Source of the DNA: Lachnospiraceae bacterium
GTDB taxonomy: Bacteria; Bacillota; Clostridia; Lachnospirales; Lachnospiraceae
Reading direction: 5' to 3'
DNA length: 64,000 bases
Assembly (NCBI GenBank): GCA_029054245.1
Contig: JAIDFQ010000004.1
Coordinates: 62,001-126,000, forward strand
Shown piece after piece: positions 53,602-62,011 of this stretch; within the stretch, counting starts at the first letter, position 1, and each line of letters starts with the position of its first letter. Position numbers and translations under genes: made by a program. Below the pieces are notes generated by a model. That model was not told the origin of the DNA. It saw nothing but the letters and a program-made list of their open reading frames with translations, and made no database searches.

Positions 53602-54435
53602 TTACAGTCCCACCAGTTCTCTGTACGCATCCTTTTTGCTGGAAATGATCTTATCGATTTCTTCATAATAAGACGCCACATTCCCTTCCTCTTTATAAAT
53701 CTTAAGAGCCGACAGCATTCTGCTGTCCTGAGACGCTTCAAATTCTCCCTTTGCCTCTTCCAGCTTTTTTTCCACCTGTAAAGACAGATCATGAAATTCA
53801 CCATGTTCTGCTATAAAAGTAATGTAAGCGCTCTCCTTAAGCAGCATCCGCTGCGCCGTAAGATATTGCATCCCCGATTCTCTTCTGCCAGTCATATCAT
53901 ATGCTTTTTTGAAATACCGCGCCGCCATTTCAAACTGGAACAGGCTCGCATATGCCACCCCCATGTTATGACAGATGGGCGGTTTAAGTGCACTTTCCGT
54001 TTCCGGCAACTGTCTAAGCAGACGGTCATACTCCTCTATCGCCAGCCTGGGCTTTGCATTTTTCAGAAGAAAATCTGCTTGTCTTTTCTGCCTTTCAAAA
54101 TCGTTCAGCCCTGCATTGCTTTGAAGCACATCCTCTATCTTTTTTATTTCCTCCGGCGTACAGTAATTCACATAATCCAAAATAACACTGGCAAAAATCC
54201 CCGGCTGACTGCCTTTATGAAATAAATTGAGCAGCTGATGGCTTAATTCTGTAAGACCACACTCCCTGTCCAGCCACTGCGCAAGTTCTTCATCCATAAT
54301 ATCCCGGTTAATCATAAAAGGTTTGCTGGCAAAGAGATAGCAAAGCTCCTCAACGCAGTATATGTTCACACATATGCTTTCAATATAATATGGATTTTCG
54401 GCATATTTCCCTGTACATAATAAAATTCTGCCCAT
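53602..54435 (-). CDS. TPR-like protein (DUF5716/5717 operon)
   Basis: 277 residues, cytoplasmic. Residues about 115-200 contain tetratricopeptide-like helix pairs (LKPPICHNMGVAYASLFQFE, then MAARYFKKAYDMTG); the first 100 residues (CVNIYCVEELCYLFASKPFM) form a separate helical domain. I cannot assign a family with certainty. GGAG lies 10 nt before ATG. It lies 51 bp after the DUF5716 gene and probably works with it. Confidence 0.65.
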   Translation of the reverse strand: MGRILLCTGKYAENPYYIESICVNIYCVEELCYLFASKPFMINRDIMDEELAQWLDRECGLTELSHQLLNLFHKGSQPGIFASVILDYVNYCTPEEIKKIEDVLQSNAGLNDFERQKRQADFLLKNAKPRLAIEEYDRLLRQLPETESALKPPICHNMGVAYASLFQFEMAARYFKKAYDMTGRRESGMQYLTAQRMLLKESAYITFIAEHGEFHDLSLQVEKKLEEAKGEFEASQDSRMLSALKIYKEEGNVASYYEEIDKIISSKKDAYRELVGL

Positions 54436-54486
54436 AAACTGCCAACTCCTAAACCTTTCCTAAAATTCTCCCAACTCCCGGCGGTC

Positions 54487-55800
54487 TTATTGAACCATGA
54501 CCGTCTGCGTCCATGCCTTTCCGCTGGATTTAAACAATTCTCCGAATCCCATATCCTCTATCGTTATGGCTGCCTGATTGACGGCAGTCATCTCAATATG
54601 CACGTTCAGTCTGGTGGTCCGTTTTGGACGCTCCGGCAGCCCCTCCAACGTAAGAATCCTGTTCGTCACGTTTCCGCCCGTAAGCGGCGTAATGACAAAG
54701 TCCACTGTATTGCCACTTTCCAGAATCAAGTCAAAATCCGCTGCTGCCTCATACCAATTGGTGCCAGCATCCAAGACAGCATAGTAAGAATCCTCTCCTC
54801 GTCTGAGTGCCCTGATTCCTATGTTGGACTTTAATTTGTCGGCTCCCAGATATACATAATCTTTCCACTCTTTACTGGGATTTAAACGTTCCATCATCCC
54901 ATAGCAGGCTCCTTTGCTATAAAGATTATTTCCCTGAAATGCCCTGCGGTTCCTGCACAGGAATTTTAAAGACTCCTTCGCCCAGTTTTCCTTAAATCCG
55001 TCTCCCAGCAAAAATACAGTGGAAACGATTCTATCCCTAAGACTCTCCTGTGCAATCCCTAAAAACAGCTGATCCAATTCCTCCATCTGCTGTTTCTTTT
55101 CCTCCTCGTCCTCTTTCCAGACTCTCCTTCCCATCTCAGGGTAATCTGCCTGCTCAATAAACACCACTTGAGGCATGGTTCTGGTATTGCACTCCAAGCA
55201 TAAACTCTTAAGCATATCATGATATTCAAATATCACAACATCATTTCTCCATAATTCCTTGTCCTGATGAAGTGTGTAAGCATAAAAGCTTTCCATATGG
55301 CTTTGAAAGCAGATACGCGCATCGCCAAGCTTTAAGCCTGCCGCCACCTTCTCAAGCACATCCACCATACGGGGGGTAAGTTCCTCCACCGTAAACATAA
55401 ATGCTTCAATCTGATTGAAAGGGGCACGCATGCTAAGAAGCGACAGACTTCTTTTCACAAACAGCGTAAGCAGCGCCGCCGGATCAAATGCCTCTCCCTC
55501 TACCATAACATCCTCTCCCCGCTGCGCCAGCGTGATCAGATCTTCTATCAAGATACCGTCTTCTTCCTTTGCAAATTTGATGGCTTCTTTTCCATAGTAC
55601 CACTGCCCTACGCCCCGTCTTTTGCACAAAAGCGCCGGAATATTATATTGTTCCGTTCCTGCAACAGCAGAAACGGTTTCAGGCTCCGTCTCCTCCAGAG
55701 CGCAGTAACTGATCTGGGCAAATCTCCTCCCCAGATCATATCCAACAGCCATTTTTTTATGATTCTTTTTTCCTGTCTGATCTCTCTGACTCTGAAACAT
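54487..55800 (-). CDS. DUF5716 protein, Hsp70/actin-like ATPase fold
   Basis: 437 residues. KKMAVGYDLGRRFAQISYCA is an Hsp70/actin phosphate-1 type loop (D-L-G), and VSTVFLLGDGFKENW plus the C-terminal YYAVLDAGTNWYEAAADFDL and RTTRLNVHIEMTAV resemble the second lobe and a beta-sandwich substrate domain. The family DUF5716 is uncharacterised. ATG 55800 follows AGAGGAG by 6-7 nt; the track's upstream start would overlap the DUF5717 stop (TGATG) and is less likely, although coupling is possible. Confidence 0.75.
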   Translation of the reverse strand: MFQSQRDQTGKKNHKKMAVGYDLGRRFAQISYCALEETEPETVSAVAGTEQYNIPALLCKRRGVGQWYYGKEAIKFAKEEDGILIEDLITLAQRGEDVMVEGEAFDPAALLTLFVKRSLSLLSMRAPFNQIEAFMFTVEELTPRMVDVLEKVAAGLKLGDARICFQSHMESFYAYTLHQDKELWRNDVVIFEYHDMLKSLCLECNTRTMPQVVFIEQADYPEMGRRVWKEDEEEKKQQMEELDQLFLGIAQESLRDRIVSTVFLLGDGFKENWAKESLKFLCRNRRAFQGNNLYSKGACYGMMERLNPSKEWKDYVYLGADKLKSNIGIRALRRGEDSYYAVLDAGTNWYEAAADFDLILESGNTVDFVITPLTGGNVTNRILTLEGLPERPKRTTRLNVHIEMTAVNQAAITIEDMGFGELFKSSGKAWTQTVMVQ

Positions 55801-55862
55801 TCTTATCTCCTCTGCATACCGCCTACTGCCTCTTGGGCACTTAAAACATCCCTTTCCTGGCA

Positions 55863-58800
55863 TCAGAGCATATGGAACAACTCCTTCACCATATGATCTT
55901 GTTCAAAATACTCATACAGCAGATTTTCCATCGTATCGTAATCATGCAGATTTCTCCCGATTGCAATATCGTTCAGCATAGTATACTTGCTTTCCCGCTG
56001 CTCTCTTACGGTATCGTTGCGGCTTAGGGTCCCGCTTTCTGTCAGGTACTCCTTCCCGTCTTCTATTTCTGTAATATAATACTGCAAATGTTCACCAAAG
56101 AAAAGGATAAACTCTTTGACACATACTCCGCCGAACATATTCTTCATCTCTTCCTTAACATATTCTCCCTCCGCCTCTTCCTCCTTTTCCATAAGGTAAT
56201 GAATGACTGCCTTATTTCCGTCTTTCACACGATATTCCACCATCGTCTTGTCCATGAATTGGCGCATGAAAGTGATGTTGTCCGCATATTCCTTAAAATA
56301 AGGGAAATAAAGCTTCTGCATCAATATTTCCCGCAAAAAGACGAGCAGGCAGCGCGATATATGCTCATCCACCAGTTTCTTGTTCTCCGCATAATATTTC
56401 GTATAGGCGAGCTTACACACAAGCGGGATTTCCTCCTGCCTGTTGATGACCCTCTGCATATCCTCCAGAACAAATTCACTTGTCACTTTATCCTTAACAA
56501 AATAATCATATGCGCTCTGGCAAAGAAATGCCATCTCTACATTGGTTTTGGCTCCGCCGGAGATATATTTTTTGAAGATCTCTGCTCCTTCCCCCACAAA
56601 TGCTCCTGTATAAAGCATCTGGATCAAGATCCGCTCACAGAGTTCATAGGTATCCACGCCGAACGCTTCCGCTGCTTTCCAAATATCCCGCATTTCCTTG
56701 CAGGTTCCTTTAAAATACATACACAGGTAGCGCAGCAGGTTTTCATCATATTTGCCCGCTTTAAATGCCATGAATATCAGCATCGTCATGGTATCATCCT
56801 CTGCCATGCCTTCCATTGCAAGCAGCCGGCTGCACAGCCTTACAATCAGCTTTGCTTCTATCCCCTCTCCGCCCCGGAGTTTTATCCAATCGTATGCCTT
56901 TTCATACATTCCTCTAAGGACCATGAATCGCACCACTTGGGCAAAGCATTGATTTTCAATTTCTGCAGGCGCCAGCTCTTTCAGATAATCATCCAGCTCT
57001 TTCATCCTGTCGTGGTCATAGTAGAAATGAATCAACTTCATCCTGATCTCCCGCTGGATGCCTTCCTCCACCAGTGCCGACTCCGTGATCCGCTTCATAT
57101 ATGCCACATTGTTTTCATTGATCTGAACCATCTCCCTGCCTTTTTCGCAAAGCCATAAATCAAAATGGATGCAATCCGCAACATACGGCGCAATCATAGA
57201 CGCAATTTTATCGGGCAATAGAAGACGCTCAAGAATATATTCTTCTCCCCTGCAGTAACGATTTCCCCATACATCCTCTAAAAGCAGCTGACAGTCACTG
57301 CCGTAAACAGGAATATAAACCTCCCTGCTGGCAACAGGGTAGACTGCCTCCTGCTTTTCTTTATCATACACCAGGATGACTTTTCTGATATCCCTGCGCA
57401 TAATGGTCAAATGATGCATAAAAAGTGCTGTGGAAAGCCCTTTTGCCGTTTCCTCCGTAATCATCATCGGCGTAATCAGGTTTTTGTAAAGATAGGCAAG
57501 GTACTGATTATTTTTCCCTTTCAGAATTTGGAATACGATAAAGCGTTCTATCTGCTCCCGATAACTCTCATACAATTCAGGATACTGTGCCTTATTCCGA
57601 TGGATATACGAATAAAGAAAGGAGTTATGTAAACTATCCAAATTACTGTCAAATGCAAAATACATCAAAACAATTTTAGGTATTTCTTTATCCGGCGTAA
57701 GCCTTAAGGACATCATATAATATTCATAAAGCCTTGTGATTCTAAGTTCCTTTTCGATTCCCTTTTCGTACCAGGAAAACGCATATTCTTCCGTCACATT
57801 TCCCTTAATCAGCAAGGTACAGATTGCCTGCAGCACTTCGTCCGTGGGGACGATTTTATAACAGCATTTTAAGATATAGAACAACCTTCGTGAGTAATTT
57901 TTCTGTTTTCCTGAAAGATAGACGATCTGCTCGATTACACTTGGCGTAAGAAGTTCCTTTCTGGCTGCATAGGTCAGAACCTGCATCTCAAAAGGGGCAA
58001 GCTTCATCAACAGTGTAGGATTAGACAGAATCAAATTCCATGCCTCTATATAGATAACCGGACTTTTGCATCCCTGCATGCATTGGTCCTCCAATATAAT
58101 CCACTTTCTGGAAGGGCTTCGCGTATAATCCTCCGCCAGATACAAAAGAAGCCATGCAATTTTCCAGTTATCTGAATTCTGCGTAAAAATCCTCTCTACC
58201 TGACCTGCCACTTCATCTATATATTCCTCCTGCCTGTTAAGCAGTGTCGTCAGATATAAATGATAGCAGTACAGCGTAGGTTCGAAATTCCCCTCTAATA
58301 CTCCTGATACCTGTTCTAAAAGCCACTGCGCCTCATTGTAGCGCTCCTCCGTAATAAGAAGCTGTACTTGAAACAGCTTCGCCGCCAAATCTTGATCGTC
58401 CATCTGAATCAGTCTGTCAACCAGTTCCCCTGTCTCCTTCATCCATAAAGCGGCGCTGATTTTTCTGGTGCGAAACGCCTCATAATACTGCATCAGTTCC
58501 ATAATCATATGCTTCCGCTGCCTGCGCATTCCCAGCACTTTTGTAGTCACTGATTTGTTTATGACTGTAACATATGCGGTTAAAGAAACGTAAGGATTGT
58601 ATAGATGAATCGTCCCATAGTTTCTGCCTCCATGAAGCTGTTCCCCAGAAATATAAAAAGACAGCCTGTAACAATTTCCCAAGAAATCCTCGTCCCGAAT
58701 CACCTGCTTTTCCAGAACAAGAAAATCTCCTTCCTTTTCTACAAAGAGTTCCGAATATCCCCAGCCGTTCCGATTGATGATCAGACGCCCCTCTTCCATA

Positions 58801-59429
58801 TTTCCCGGATTATCCATCCGAATCTCCGATTCTTCAAGCAGGAACTGAACTTTTTGCTTTTTTTTGATTTCCAGTAGAAATTCTTCCACATTCTGCTCTC
58901 TTCTACTGCCCTTCACAAGCCCTTTATAACTTCCATAATACTGCCTGTCCACGCCGGTAAATACACGCTCAAATTCCTTTGAGTGGAACAGTCCTACCGC
59001 TTCATCCCAATTTGTCCTGGCTAGATTTGCAAAGTGAAACAGATTTTTAATGCTTCCTAAGTCTGACTCCAATGTCCCTGAAACGATACTCACATCATAG
59101 GGTACATAGTATTCTCCCTGATTAGACACAATGCGGAATTCTCCTTTTATGGTATCCCCTTCCATCATCCCCGAGGCATCAAAAAAATACTGGATCTCTT
59201 CTTTGGGTCCCAAGAAACGATCCGTCAGACATCTCATACGTAATCTGGTAGAAGATACAATTCCAGCCGTCACCTCATTTTCAGGTCCGAATATGGTAAA
59301 GCTGCCCTCAAAATTCTCCCCTTCATGCAAAGATAGTTCGATCACAGGATCTGAAAAATCCAGAGAACGAATCCCTTTATTAAAATTTCCTTCTAAGATT
59401 TTTTCTATTGTATCCTGCACGGCTGCCAT
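55863..59429 (-). CDS. DUF5717 giant repeat-helical protein
   Basis: 1188 residues. An N-terminal beta-rich part (residues about 20-290: IELSLHEGENFEGSF, FRIVSNQGEYYVPYDVSIVS) is followed by some 850 residues of TPR-like helical pairs. It matches DUF5717 as I know it; no function is established. It heads the operon DUF5717-DUF5716-TPR-coiled-coil membrane protein. The start is uncertain: ATG 59429 lies only 1 nt after GGAGG, while a GTG at 59420 (codon 4) is 10 nt downstream of it. A giant hairpin element begins about 110 bp upstream of the start codon, close to where a promoter should be. Confidence 0.8.
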   Translation of the reverse strand: MAAVQDTIEKILEGNFNKGIRSLDFSDPVIELSLHEGENFEGSFTIFGPENEVTAGIVSSTRLRMRCLTDRFLGPKEEIQYFFDASGMMEGDTIKGEFRIVSNQGEYYVPYDVSIVSGTLESDLGSIKNLFHFANLARTNWDEAVGLFHSKEFERVFTGVDRQYYGSYKGLVKGSRREQNVEEFLLEIKKKQKVQFLLEESEIRMDNPGNMEEGRLIINRNGWGYSELFVEKEGDFLVLEKQVIRDEDFLGNCYRLSFYISGEQLHGGRNYGTIHLYNPYVSLTAYVTVINKSVTTKVLGMRRQRKHMIMELMQYYEAFRTRKISAALWMKETGELVDRLIQMDDQDLAAKLFQVQLLITEERYNEAQWLLEQVSGVLEGNFEPTLYCYHLYLTTLLNRQEEYIDEVAGQVERIFTQNSDNWKIAWLLLYLAEDYTRSPSRKWIILEDQCMQGCKSPVIYIEAWNLILSNPTLLMKLAPFEMQVLTYAARKELLTPSVIEQIVYLSGKQKNYSRRLFYILKCCYKIVPTDEVLQAICTLLIKGNVTEEYAFSWYEKGIEKELRITRLYEYYMMSLRLTPDKEIPKIVLMYFAFDSNLDSLHNSFLYSYIHRNKAQYPELYESYREQIERFIVFQILKGKNNQYLAYLYKNLITPMMITEETAKGLSTALFMHHLTIMRRDIRKVILVYDKEKQEAVYPVASREVYIPVYGSDCQLLLEDVWGNRYCRGEEYILERLLLPDKIASMIAPYVADCIHFDLWLCEKGREMVQINENNVAYMKRITESALVEEGIQREIRMKLIHFYYDHDRMKELDDYLKELAPAEIENQCFAQVVRFMVLRGMYEKAYDWIKLRGGEGIEAKLIVRLCSRLLAMEGMAEDDTMTMLIFMAFKAGKYDENLLRYLCMYFKGTCKEMRDIWKAAEAFGVDTYELCERILIQMLYTGAFVGEGAEIFKKYISGGAKTNVEMAFLCQSAYDYFVKDKVTSEFVLEDMQRVINRQEEIPLVCKLAYTKYYAENKKLVDEHISRCLLVFLREILMQKLYFPYFKEYADNITFMRQFMDKTMVEYRVKDGNKAVIHYLMEKEEEAEGEYVKEEMKNMFGGVCVKEFILFFGEHLQYYITEIEDGKEYLTESGTLSRNDTVREQRESKYTMLNDIAIGRNLHDYDTMENLLYEYFEQDHMVKELFHML

Positions 59430-59541
59430 TCCTCCAGTTGCCTGTTTCTCATACGTAATCTTTTTATTAGTATACCATCATTCCCCCGTTCTTCGCAACA
59501 GGGGAAGTTGCCCTTTGGTGAACTGGGTGTATGGTAATATA

Positions 59542-59969
59542 AGGGCAGGTTGGACAGGAGGCGCTTGGTCAGCGGGAGGATAGGGAGGCAGCTTTCGGGA
59601 GCGGTAAATACGGCGGGGATGGCTTTCAGGGCGGACGGTGCAAGATATTGTTTCAAGGCTCGTCTTCAAAACCGTATTTCACTAACAAAATGGCTTTACA
59701 TGCTTCAAGGCGAACGAGTCGGAGCCAAGCGGCATCCTGCCTAATGGCTCCTAATTCCGCCATCCATGGCGGAATTCCTCTGATTATTCAACCATTTTGT
59801 AAGTGAAATTACCGCTTTTCCGCCAGAGCTTTGAAACAATATCTTGCACCGTCCGCCCTGAAAGCCATCCCCGCCGTATTTACCGCTCCCGAAAGCTGCC
59901 TCCCTATCCTCCCGCTGCCCAAGCCGTCTCTCCTTTCTGCCACACCTATCCTCCTGCCCAGTCTGCCCT
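59542..59969. repeat. Giant hairpin element, copy 3 (core inverted)
   Basis: The arms 59563-59657 and 59830-59924 (95 bp, two mismatches) plus an outer pair 59542-59561/59950-59969 enclose a 172-bp core. The core is the reverse complement of copies 1 and 2 with many substitutions. Its apical hairpin is AATTCCGCCATGGATGGCGGAATT (on the opposite strand), in which both strands have changed together relative to the other copies. It lies upstream of the DUF5717 gene. Confidence 0.85.
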
Positions 59970-60202
59970 CACCACTTTTCTGTTTCTCAAACTACCACTA
60001 TAGATTAGAGGAAACATAATCTCCTTGGTACTATATTTGAGCAAATAAAAAACTATTTTTGATAATACCTTATAGCCAAAGCAACCTCAAGGCAGGGTTA
60101 CAGAATATTAAAAATTTCGCATCACTGCCTTGCCCCTTACATAAACGGCAGCTCCCTGCTCCCCTATCTAGACCTCAGCAAGACTCTTGACGTCTGGAAG
60201 GA
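59970..60202. other. Spacer between the two hairpin elements
   Basis: About 230 bp with no gene. AT-rich to 60110, then CCCCTATCT-AGACCTCAGC (60161-60180), a diverged direct repeat of the 3' end of the SpoIID-like gene (60650-60676). Confidence 0.45.
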
Positions 60203-60627
60203 GGCATGGGAGGGAGTGGTGCACCGGGGCAGGCGGCGATGAAGCAGCATGGATAGAAGCCAGGCTCTGGCAGGATGCAGTGGGGGAAGACAACGGTATC
60301 CGGGTACGGCGCCTGTTTCATCTTTGCAAGGCTCTGGCGAAAAATCGGCAATTTCACTTATAGAATGGTGAGATATCAGGGGAATCCGGCATGGATGCCG
60401 GATTAAGAGCCGTGCGGCACGGATGCCGCTTGGCTCTGCCCCGTCCGCCCTGAACGATCTACCTCCATTCTATTAGTGAAATCCGATTCGGAGACGAGAC
60501 TTGCAAAGATGAAACAGGCGCCGTACCCAGATGCCGTTGTCTTCCCCCACTGCATCCTGCCAGAGTCCTGCTTCTATCCATGCTGCTTCATCGCCGCCTG
60601 CCCCGGTGCACCGCTCCCTCCCATGCC
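60203..60627. repeat. Giant hairpin element, copy 2
   Basis: The arms 60203-60330 and 60500-60627 (128 bp, about six mismatches) enclose a 169-bp core in the same orientation as copy 1 and nearly identical to it (GCTCTGGCGAAAAATCGGCA...AATCCGGCATGGATGCCGGA). The arms differ from copy 1 over most of their length, sharing only a few short blocks such as GGAGCGGT. Diverged direct repeats of about 26 bp flank the element. Confidence 0.85.
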
Positions 60628-60664
60628 GGTACATCAGGGATCCCCGTCCCCCCTATCTCTAACC

Positions 60665-61930
60665 TCAGCCAGGCTCAGAAATCCGACTGACCCCTACATA
60701 AATATTAGAGATACTATACCAAGTTGGATAATCTACAATTCCAGACTGTGGAAGATCGAAGATCCTCTGAAATGTTCTTACTGCTTCGGCAGTTGCCGGT
60801 CCGTAGATTCCGTCGGCAGAGATGGTGGGAATCGCGGGATAATTTCTGGCAATTCGGTTCAACTGTTGCTGGATCTGCCTGACCTTTTCACCTGAAGCTC
60901 CTATATTCAGGTTATAGCCGGGAAATGATGACGGAACACCTGCAACACTCTGGGCTGTGTTAATGTACATGTCGCTTCCGTAGTAGTAGTGGATGATATC
61001 TATTGCAGAATAGCCCTCTTCTCCCAGATATTTAGAGCCCCACTGGCTCAATCCGTTGCATGTGACTCTTCTGCCGTCACAGTAGGATGTGAAAATCGGC
61101 TGGCGCACCCCCGGACGGGATAAATAATTGGCAAACACGCTGTCTACAATTCTGTCGATATTCTGGTAAAAGTTTCTGCCGTGCATCCATTTCTGGTCGT
61201 ATGCCGTGGAAGAAGTAATGGTAAAATTATACCCCTTATTCCGATACCACTCTGTATATACTCTGTTTAAAGTAAAAGACATGATGACTAGCGTGTTGGC
61301 ATATATGGCGCTTTCCGGCCAAGTGGCGTAAATTTCAGAGGAAACAACATTTTTGATATAATCCCTGTATCTTACATAGTAATTGGGCGCCGTTGGATCG
61401 TCTGGCACACCATCATGCACCACCACGTATTCTGGAATCACAACGCGGCTTAAAACGATTTCACCGCTCTCATCCATAGGCTTGATTTCATCTTCGGGAA
61501 TTTTGGGCGGATACTCGCCGTACAGTGTATGATCTGGAATCACGATTAATTCTTCCTGTTCCTGGGTCTCCTCTAGCGGAGTCAGGCTGACTGGCTGCAC
61601 AGCTGTGACATCTGGAAGAATCTCTGTTCCAGATATCATAAGCGGCTCATACCCCGGCGCTTCAATCTGAATGTTGTATTCCGAGTAGGGCTGTTGTTCC
61701 ACCGGAGTCAGACTGTATTCTAAGGGCGGCGCCGGCAGGTCTATTTCCTGCGTCTGACCTGATGAATCCGTGGTAAGCTTTTCTATGGTTACATCTGGAA
61801 CGCCTGTATAAGAAATGGTTACAGTGGCATCCTGTATCGGTATCAATCCCAGCGTAGAAGTCACATTAATCTGGAGCTTGCCGGAATAGGTGTTATCCAC
61901 CTGTGCACTTCGTAAAATATTTTCGGGCAT
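60665..61930 (-). CDS. SpoIID-like / peptidoglycan-binding domain protein
   Basis: 421 residues without a signal peptide. An N-terminal carboxypeptidase-like beta domain (QINVTSTLGLIPIQDATVTI) and a Pro/Glu-rich linker are followed by a SpoIID-type region (residues about 195-320: EIYATWPESAIYANTLVIMS, CDGRRVTCNGLSQWGSKYLG) and a PG_binding_1 domain (residues 345-415: GEKVRQIQQQLNRIARNYP, DGIYGPATAEAVRTFQ). This suggests a spore or cell-wall glycan enzyme. ATG 61930 (MPENILRS) has AGAGG 6 nt upstream, inside a hairpin that may also end the htpG transcript. The track start adds five residues. Confidence 0.82.
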   Translation of the reverse strand: MPENILRSAQVDNTYSGKLQINVTSTLGLIPIQDATVTISYTGVPDVTIEKLTTDSSGQTQEIDLPAPPLEYSLTPVEQQPYSEYNIQIEAPGYEPLMISGTEILPDVTAVQPVSLTPLEETQEQEELIVIPDHTLYGEYPPKIPEDEIKPMDESGEIVLSRVVIPEYVVVHDGVPDDPTAPNYYVRYRDYIKNVVSSEIYATWPESAIYANTLVIMSFTLNRVYTEWYRNKGYNFTITSSTAYDQKWMHGRNFYQNIDRIVDSVFANYLSRPGVRQPIFTSYCDGRRVTCNGLSQWGSKYLGEEGYSAIDIIHYYYGSDMYINTAQSVAGVPSSFPGYNLNIGASGEKVRQIQQQLNRIARNYPAIPTISADGIYGPATAEAVRTFQRIFDLPQSGIVDYPTWYSISNIYVGVSRISEPG

Positions 61931-61932
61931 AA

Positions 61933-61976
61933 AATACCTCTGCATATAAACTTATCATATCATATGCAGAGGTATT
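61933..61976 (-). terminator. Hairpin: htpG terminator overlapping the next RBS
   Basis: AATACCTCTGCATAT and ATATGCAGAGGTATT form a perfect 15-bp inverted repeat with a 14-nt loop; TTTT follows on the minus strand. The descending arm contains the AGAGG Shine-Dalgarno of the downstream gene, so the same hairpin can stop transcription and mask initiation. Confidence 0.65.
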
Positions 61977-62011
61977 CAAATCGTTCATAGCTGTTTACCG
62001 ATATCTGTTCT

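Noticed and set aside
56088-57158. 356-residue plus-strand ORF
   Set aside because: It lies entirely antisense to the DUF5717 coding sequence, has no RBS and a His/Phe-rich composition typical of reverse-strand shadows.
60476-60895. 139-residue plus-strand ORF
   Set aside because: Half inside the hairpin arm and half antisense to the SpoIID-like gene.
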